Notes under the pieces: model-generated
What the model was told of the DNA's origin: nothing
Database searches by the model: none
Seen by the model: the letters and a program-made list of their open reading frames with translations, nothing else
Part shown: in pieces, positions 59,230-64,000 of the stretch
Position numbering within the stretch: the stretch's first letter is position 1
Layout of the letters: each line of letters starts with the position of its first letter
Origin: Nocardia jiangxiensis NBRC 101359
GTDB taxonomy: Bacteria > Actinomycetota > Actinomycetes > Mycobacteriales > Mycobacteriaceae
Assembly (NCBI RefSeq): GCF_000308615.1
Contig: NZ_BAGB01000167.1
Span: forward strand, 62,001-126,000
Direction: 5' to 3'
DNA length: 64,000 bases
Program-made: the position numbers and the translations under genes

Positions 59230-59955
59230 TCAGGCGCTCGCCGGGGCCTCCGCCGTGCCCAGGTAAGCCCGTTCGATCTGCTCCGGGTCGGCCGCCAGTT
59301 CGGTCGCGCTGCCGCGTAGTACATCGCGTCCGTGGGCGAGAACGATTGCCGTGTCGGCGGTTTCGAGGGCCAGCCGGACATGCTGCTCGACGAGGATGAC
59401 CGCGGTGCCGTTGTCGTCGGCGACCCGGCGGATCACCGGGAGCAGTGATTCGACGATCACGGGGGCGAGCCCCATGCTCAGCTCGTCGATCAGCAGTACC
59501 TTGGGCTTCTGCATCAGCGCCCGGCCGATCGCGAGCATCTGCTGTTCACCACCCGAGAGCATGCCCGCGGTGACCCCCAGTCGTTCGCCGAGCCGGGGGA
59601 AGTAGTCGACGATGTCGGTGACGGCCGGACCCGAGCGTTTGCGCGCGAGCTCGAGGTTCTGTTCGACGGTGAGTCCGGTGAACAGTGAGCGATCGTCCGG
59701 CACCAGAACCAGCCCGGCCCGCGACGCCGCCCGTGCCTGTCCTGGTTTGACGGAGGTCCCGGCGATGGTGACGGTGCCCCCGAGGCCCGGTAGGAGTCCG
59801 GCGAGGGTCATCAGCAGAGTGGTCTTCCCGGCGCCGTTGGGGCCCAGCAGACAGAGCACTTCGCCTTCGGCGAGCGAGAGGTCGAAGCCGCGCACACACG
59901 GCCGGCCCTTGGCATAGCCGGCGTCGACTTCGGTACATCCGAGGACCGTGGTCAC
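59230..59955 (-). CDS. livF: Branched-chain-amino-acid-type ABC importer, ATP-binding protein (LivF)
   Basis: 241-aa ABC ATPase. Walker A LGPNGAGKTTLL (residues 37-48), Q-loop region VPDDRSLFTGLTVEQNL, signature LSGGEQQ, Walker B VLLIDELSMGL, and H-loop EQH. LivF-type features: the SMGLAP after Walker B and a length near 240. GTG 59955 follows CACGGAGGTG and overlaps the stop of the fusion gene (GTGA). It is the second ATPase of the Liv importer, with the first fused to the permeases. In catabolic clusters such importers often carry the growth substrate rather than amino acids. Confidence 0.93.
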   Translation of the reverse strand: MTTVLGCTEVDAGYAKGRPCVRGFDLSLAEGEVLCLLGPNGAGKTTLLMTLAGLLPGLGGTVTIAGTSVKPGQARAASRAGLVLVPDDRSLFTGLTVEQNLELARKRSGPAVTDIVDYFPRLGERLGVTAGMLSGGEQQMLAIGRALMQKPKVLLIDELSMGLAPVIVESLLPVIRRVADDNGTAVILVEQHVRLALETADTAIVLAHGRDVLRGSATELAADPEQIERAYLGTAEAPASA

Positions 59956-62708
59956 GGGGACACCTCCGTGGGGGAGTGGGTGGTGCCGAGGTAGGCGCGC
60001 ACCACATCGGGATCGGACTGGATTTGCTCGGGTGTGCCCTGGGCGATGACGCGGCCGAGGTCGAGTACCACGATCCGGTCGCAGACCTCGAGTACCAGCT
60101 CCATGTCGTGGTCGACCATCACCACCGTCACTCCCGCGTCCCGCACGGCCTTCAAACGTGCACCGAGCCACTGACTTTCGGTGCTGTCGAGGCCCGCGGC
60201 CGGTTCGTCGAGCAGGACGATGCGGGGGCGTCCGGCCAGGGCGCGCGCCACCGAGACCAGCTGGCGCTGCCCCTGTGACAGCTCGCTGACCGAACGATCG
60301 GCGACCGCGTCGAGATGGAGCACCCCGAACAGGGCGTCGATATCCGGTGGTGTGGATCTCTCGCCGGGGCGTTTCGCCGCCGCGACGGTGCCGACAGCGA
60401 CGTTCTCACGCACCGTCAGATCGTCGTACAACTCGATGCCCTGGAAGGTCCGGCCGAGGCCGAGCTTGCTTCGTTTGTGCGGTTCGATCCCGTCGATGCG
60501 CCGCTCGCCGAGCGTTACCGCGCCCGAGGAGGAAGCGAAGCCGCTGAGGGCATCGATACAGGTGGTCTTACCGGCGCCGTTGGGTCCGATCAGCCCGACG
60601 ATCTCGCCCGCCCGGACGTCGAAGGTGACGTCGTCGAGTGCCACCACTCCGCCGTATCGCACGCCTATGCCTGTGGCGGACAACAGGACCTCCTCCGAGA
60701 CCTCCCGCAGTGGCGGTGGTGCGGCGAGGGTGGGCGCCGACTCGTGGTGCGGAGGTGCGGTCGGACGAATTCGGCTGAGCCACCGGCGGATTCGTGCCGA
60801 ATGCTGATGCAGGTGGCCGACCAGCCCCTCGGGGTACTGGATGACCGTCAGTACCAGCAGGATGCCGGAGATGATCGAGTAGTAGTCGCCGAGGTGCAGG
60901 ACGCGGTCCATCACGATGAAAACGATTCCGCCCGCGCCGATGACCCCGGCGAGAATGCCGCCCGAAACACACGTGATGCCCGCGATGTAGACCATCGCGA
61001 ACAGCCCGATGCCAGTGAGGACCGAGAACGATTCCGCGGTCGCCACCGTCTGCTGATACCCCATCAGCGCCCCGCCGAGCCCCGCGATGAAGGCGCTGAT
61101 GGCGAACGCCTTGATCTTGGTGCGGGATACATCGATTCCAGATGCCGCCGCAGAGCGCTCGTTGGCCCGCACCGCGAGCATCGACGCGCCGAGACGGCTG
61201 GTCCGCAGCTTGGCGACGCCCACCGCGACCAGGACCAGCACCACCAGGCATACGATTCCGAATGCGATCCGCGGATATGCCTGTCCCGCACCGATACCGA
61301 GATCAATGCCGAACAGGCTCGGATTCTTGATGTGTGCGCCGTTCAGCCCGCCGTTGAGATTGCTGTTGCGGAACCAGAACGCGTCGAGAAACACCGCCAG
61401 CGCAAGCGTGACGACGGCGACGGGCAGTCCCCGGATCCGCAGTGCGGGCAGTCCCACGACCACACCGATCACCGTTGCCGCGAGTGCCGCCAGGACGGGG
61501 GCGATCGGGAACGGGATACCCAGGTCGTTGGTCAGCCGACTGAGGGTGAACGCGCCGATCCCCGCGAGCGTCAGCTGTGCCAGCGAGATCTGTCCCGCGA
61601 ACCCGGTGACCACGACCTGCGACAGCGCGACCACCGCCAGGATCAGGGTGGTGATGACCGCCGCGCGGTAGCTACCCGAGGTTGTGAGCAGTGCTACCAG
61701 GGCCACCGCGACCGAGGCAACGGTGGGGAAGAGCAGTCCTTTCGGTCGCGGCGCCCGGCCCAGCGTCTGGACGATGATGGCGCCGCGCGACGGTAGCGGC
61801 CGACCCCGGACCACCAGGAAGACGAGGATCAGCAGCAGCGGAACCAGTTCGGCCATACCGGATTTCGGGAACCAGTCGATGGTGCTCTGCAGGTGTGTCG
61901 TCTCCGACTGCACCATGCCGATGCAGAGACCGGCGACCACCGTCAGGCCCAGCGCGGTGAAGTTGCCGACCAGCGCCGCCGCGAGCGCGGGCACGATGAA
62001 CAGGGTGTAGGAGACCGGGATGAGCGGCACGATCGGTGCGATCAGGATCCCGCTCAACCCGGCCACCATCGTGCTCAGCGCCCAGTTGCCGAAGGCGATG
62101 CGTTCGGGGGACAGACCGGTGACCAGGGCTCCCTTCTCCGTCTCCGCCGCGGCGCGGGTGGCCAGGCCGAATCGCGTCCAGCGGAACGACATGGCGAGAA
62201 TCACCGCGAGTACCAGGATCACCGCGGCGAACCACAGCCGGTCCGCGGGGATGCGGGCGGTGCCGATCGACAGCGCCCCCGACGGCAGAATCGCCTTCAC
62301 CGACACCGGGGTGGTGCCGACCCGCACCGCCAGCAGGGCCTGCACGAACAGCATCACCCCGATCGAGGCCACCGCCTTCGCGACCGGAGGCGCGGTGCGC
62401 AACGGTCGAAAGACGATGGCGTAGATCAGGATTCCGAGCACGGCGGCGATGACGAGTGATATCGCTATCGCGGGCCACAAGTCGAGGCGCCCGCCGAGAT
62501 GAACCGTCCTCGCCATCCCGGGAATCGGGTTGAGCAGTTCGCCCTTGCGCAGGAACCCGTACGTGTATGCCACGTACAGAGCTACTGCGCCGGTGCTGAA
62601 GTTCACGACGCCCGAACTGCGGAACGTCATCACCAGTGCCAGGCCCAACGCCGCGTACACGGCGCCGTTGCCCAGTCCCAGTGCCAGGAACACCACATGA
62701 TCAGTCAC
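59952..62708 (-). CDS. Triple fusion of Liv-type permeases and ATPase (LivH-LivM-LivG)
   Basis: 918-aa polytopic protein. Residues 1 to about 310 are LivH-like (ALGLALVMTFRSSGVVNFST and several TM helices), about 330-640 LivM-like (TGFAGQISLAQLTLAGIGAF; GLPALRIRGLPVAVVTLALA), a linker of about 50 residues rich in Pro/His, and about 690-918 a LivG-like ATPase with Walker A GLIGPNGAGKTT (about 705-716), signature LSQGQRQLV and Walker B IVLLDEPAAGLDS. Normally these are three genes. GTG 62708 follows GAGGAG. Together with LivF and the binding protein it makes a full importer in three genes. Confidence 0.93.
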   Translation of the reverse strand: MTDHVVFLALGLGNGAVYAALGLALVMTFRSSGVVNFSTGAVALYVAYTYGFLRKGELLNPIPGMARTVHLGGRLDLWPAIAISLVIAAVLGILIYAIVFRPLRTAPPVAKAVASIGVMLFVQALLAVRVGTTPVSVKAILPSGALSIGTARIPADRLWFAAVILVLAVILAMSFRWTRFGLATRAAAETEKGALVTGLSPERIAFGNWALSTMVAGLSGILIAPIVPLIPVSYTLFIVPALAAALVGNFTALGLTVVAGLCIGMVQSETTHLQSTIDWFPKSGMAELVPLLLILVFLVVRGRPLPSRGAIIVQTLGRAPRPKGLLFPTVASVAVALVALLTTSGSYRAAVITTLILAVVALSQVVVTGFAGQISLAQLTLAGIGAFTLSRLTNDLGIPFPIAPVLAALAATVIGVVVGLPALRIRGLPVAVVTLALAVFLDAFWFRNSNLNGGLNGAHIKNPSLFGIDLGIGAGQAYPRIAFGIVCLVVLVLVAVGVAKLRTSRLGASMLAVRANERSAAASGIDVSRTKIKAFAISAFIAGLGGALMGYQQTVATAESFSVLTGIGLFAMVYIAGITCVSGGILAGVIGAGGIVFIVMDRVLHLGDYYSIISGILLVLTVIQYPEGLVGHLHQHSARIRRWLSRIRPTAPPHHESAPTLAAPPPLREVSEEVLLSATGIGVRYGGVVALDDVTFDVRAGEIVGLIGPNGAGKTTCIDALSGFASSSGAVTLGERRIDGIEPHKRSKLGLGRTFQGIELYDDLTVRENVAVGTVAAAKRPGERSTPPDIDALFGVLHLDAVADRSVSELSQGQRQLVSVARALAGRPRIVLLDEPAAGLDSTESQWLGARLKAVRDAGVTVVMVDHDMELVLEVCDRIVVLDLGRVIAQGTPEQIQSDPDVVRAYLGTTHSPTEVSP

Positions 62709-62751
62709 GGAAAGCTCCTCGAATACCACACATTTCGCTGAGGCCAGGGAC

Positions 62752-63996
62752 TTACTTGGTGATCTGCGGGTCGGTGGGCTTGCCGTCGTCGACCGTGACC
62801 GTCACCAACTGCGTGCTGCAGATCGAGGGCAGTTGCGCGATCGTGCTGCCGTTGCAGGTGAAGGTGATGCCGTGTCCGGCGGGCAACGGCACGTTCTGGG
62901 CGGATTTGATGGCGGTGGAGATCGCCGCGGCGTTCGGATCGCCGGTCACCCCCTGGGCGGCGCGCACCAGACCGAGCATGCCCTGGTAGCCGATGTAGGT
63001 GTAGCCGCTGAGATCGGTGTGGGGTGCGTACATCTTCATCACGCTGCGGTAGAGCACCGCCTCGGGATCATTGGAGACCAGGTCCGCGGTGGTGAAGACG
63101 TGGGCGCCGTTCATTGCGTCGCCGACAGCCTCGACGGTGGCGGGATCCAGGCACGGCTGGATCAGCATCTTGTCCTGCGTGGCGCCCAGGGCGCCCAGTG
63201 CCTTGACCACCGAGGTACACATCGTCGCGTCGCCCACTACCGCGATGGCGCCGACATTGCCGGAGATCCCGGAGTTCACCTGCGGGGTGGCATCCGGTGT
63301 GCCCAGCGGAATGGGTACGACCTGCAGGTCGATGCCCGCGGCGCTGAAGGCGGCCCCGCCCATGGTCTTCGTGGTGGCGGGCGCGGTGCCGGAATCGGTG
63401 ACGAAAGCGGTGACCTTCTTGTACCCCTTGCCAGCGGCGTAGACCGCCATCGATTTCAGGGAGCCGGGGAATCCTCCGGTGAGAGCGAATGCGCCGGGAG
63501 TGGTCATCTCCGCGGCGCTCGCCCCGGCCGGGGTGAGGTAGGGAATGCCTGCTCCGGTGATGACCGGGACCATCGCGTCGCCGTAGGCGGTGGTGGTGAC
63601 GACGACAGCGGAGACCTTCGCCTCGACCATCTGGTTGGCACAGTCGCGGTTGGACGCGGGGTCTTCTTTCGCCGCACAGGTGACGAGTTCGACGCGATGT
63701 CCGGCGATACCGCCCAGGTTCGCGTTCGCGTACTGCACGACCGCCGCGGCTGCCTCACGGTTCGACGGTTGCGACACCGCGGGCCCGCCTTCGGGATTGA
63801 TCAGTCCGATCTTGATCGGGCTGCCGGTCGCCGGTTTGTCGGGGAAGGCGCTGCTGGGAGCCTCGGCCGAGGTGCCGGAGGAGTTGTCGCCGCTGCTACA
63901 GGCGGTGGCGAGTGCGATCGCGGGCACGAGTGCGATCAGGGCCAGCCTGCCGACTCGGGGCTTGATGGATCGCCGATTGTCACGCTTATCGGTCAT
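62752..63996 (-). CDS. ABC importer substrate-binding lipoprotein (LivK-type)
   Basis: 414-aa Leu/Ile/Val-binding-protein-family receptor. The N-terminus is a lipoprotein signal: basic start, hydrophobic LALIALVPAIALA and lipobox ATAC with Cys33, followed by a Ser/Gly-rich linker. PIKIGLINPEGGPAVSQPSN opens the type 1 periplasmic-binding fold and an ABC-peripla_BP_6-type body follows. It is outside the cytosolic membrane and hands the substrate to the fused permease 43 bases downstream. The first gene of this leftward operon. ATG 63996 is used; it is just inside the window edge. Confidence 0.92.
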   Translation of the reverse strand: MTDKRDNRRSIKPRVGRLALIALVPAIALATACSSGDNSSGTSAEAPSSAFPDKPATGSPIKIGLINPEGGPAVSQPSNREAAAAVVQYANANLGGIAGHRVELVTCAAKEDPASNRDCANQMVEAKVSAVVVTTTAYGDAMVPVITGAGIPYLTPAGASAAEMTTPGAFALTGGFPGSLKSMAVYAAGKGYKKVTAFVTDSGTAPATTKTMGGAAFSAAGIDLQVVPIPLGTPDATPQVNSGISGNVGAIAVVGDATMCTSVVKALGALGATQDKMLIQPCLDPATVEAVGDAMNGAHVFTTADLVSNDPEAVLYRSVMKMYAPHTDLSGYTYIGYQGMLGLVRAAQGVTGDPNAAAISTAIKSAQNVPLPAGHGITFTCNGSTIAQLPSICSTQLVTVTVDDGKPTDPQITK

Positions 63997-64000
63997 GGTT

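Noticed and set aside
60315..61796. 493-codon rightward open frame opposite the Liv fusion gene
   Set aside because: The product is low-complexity Asp/Arg/His-rich sequence, and the opposite strand has unmistakable transporter motifs.
1..64000. CRISPR array, tRNA, rRNA, transposase or integrase
   Set aside because: I saw no regular spaced repeats beyond the two-copy ones listed, no cloverleaf-like conserved tRNA sequence and no protein with transposase or recombinase motifs.

Overview
The window is high-GC DNA from an actinomycete. The protein set (two F420-type luciferase-like oxidoreductases, many FadE/FadA/FadD/EchA-type beta-oxidation enzymes, type III CoA-transferases, a 3-ketosteroid-dehydrogenase-like flavoprotein, a P450 with a 3Fe-4S ferredoxin) fits a mycolic-acid genus such as Nocardia, Rhodococcus or Mycobacterium, but I cannot name a species. 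No rRNA, tRNA, IS element, integrase or CRISPR array was seen. It reads as one long catabolic region: about 57 apparently intact or window-edge genes in short, mostly divergent operons, nine local regulators (2 GntR, 1 LysR, 4 TetR, 1 IclR, plus operator-like repeats), and several decayed genes.

Layout. (1) 0-9.7 kb: a GntR fragment and a LysR regulator read leftward; divergent from them is a six-gene operon (ThDP 2-keto-acid decarboxylase, aldehyde dehydrogenase, crotonase, ADP-forming type acyl-CoA synthetase, HMG-CoA-lyase-like aldolase, SDR) that looks like a full keto acid -> aldehyde -> acid -> acyl-CoA -> lyase route. (2) 9.7-16.9 kb: a TetR regulator and a tightly coupled operon for a Rieske oxygenase, a [2Fe-2S] ferredoxin, a KstD-like flavoprotein, E1-alpha and E1-beta of a 2-oxo acid/acetoin-type dehydrogenase, a free-standing lipoyl domain and a cupin. 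(3) 16.9-26.3 kb: a leftward operon (SDR, epimerase, LLM oxidoreductase, double-domain CoA-transferase, APH-like kinase) divergent from a DUF7065-like protein, a truncated thioesterase and a second epimerase. (4) 26.5-33.5 kb: an alpha/beta hydrolase and a TauD-like dioxygenase divergent from a D-aminoacylase-like amidohydrolase and an MmgE/PrpD protein, with a GntR/UTRA regulator and a lipocalin-like protein separated by tandem repeats. (5) 33.6-45.1 kb: an aldehyde dehydrogenase and a flavoprotein divergent from an IclR regulator whose gene overlaps a type III CoA-transferase, which overlaps a citryl-CoA-lyase-like enzyme; then thioesterase, thiolase, crotonases, an acyl-CoA dehydrogenase and a decayed Old Yellow Enzyme gene. 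(6) 45.3-52.8 kb: a P450 operon with an intact ferredoxin but a broken ferredoxin reductase, then an LLM oxidoreductase, a small Cys-rich protein and an amidohydrolase, each set with a divergent TetR gene. (7) 52.8-64 kb: two acyl-CoA dehydrogenases, an acyl-CoA ligase, a thiolase and a crotonase forming a complete beta-oxidation set, followed by a leftward Liv-type ABC importer in which LivH, LivM and LivG are fused.

Together the genes describe uptake (Liv importer), oxygenation (Rieske, P450, TauD, LLM enzymes), CoA activation (three ligase/transferase types) and beta-oxidation or retro-aldol cleavage of one or more carboxylated, probably cyclic or branched substrates. The substrate cannot be read from the sequence. 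Three multi-domain genes have been shortened by internal or 3' deletion, and a 40-nt epimerase fragment is duplicated, so the region appears to be still rearranging.
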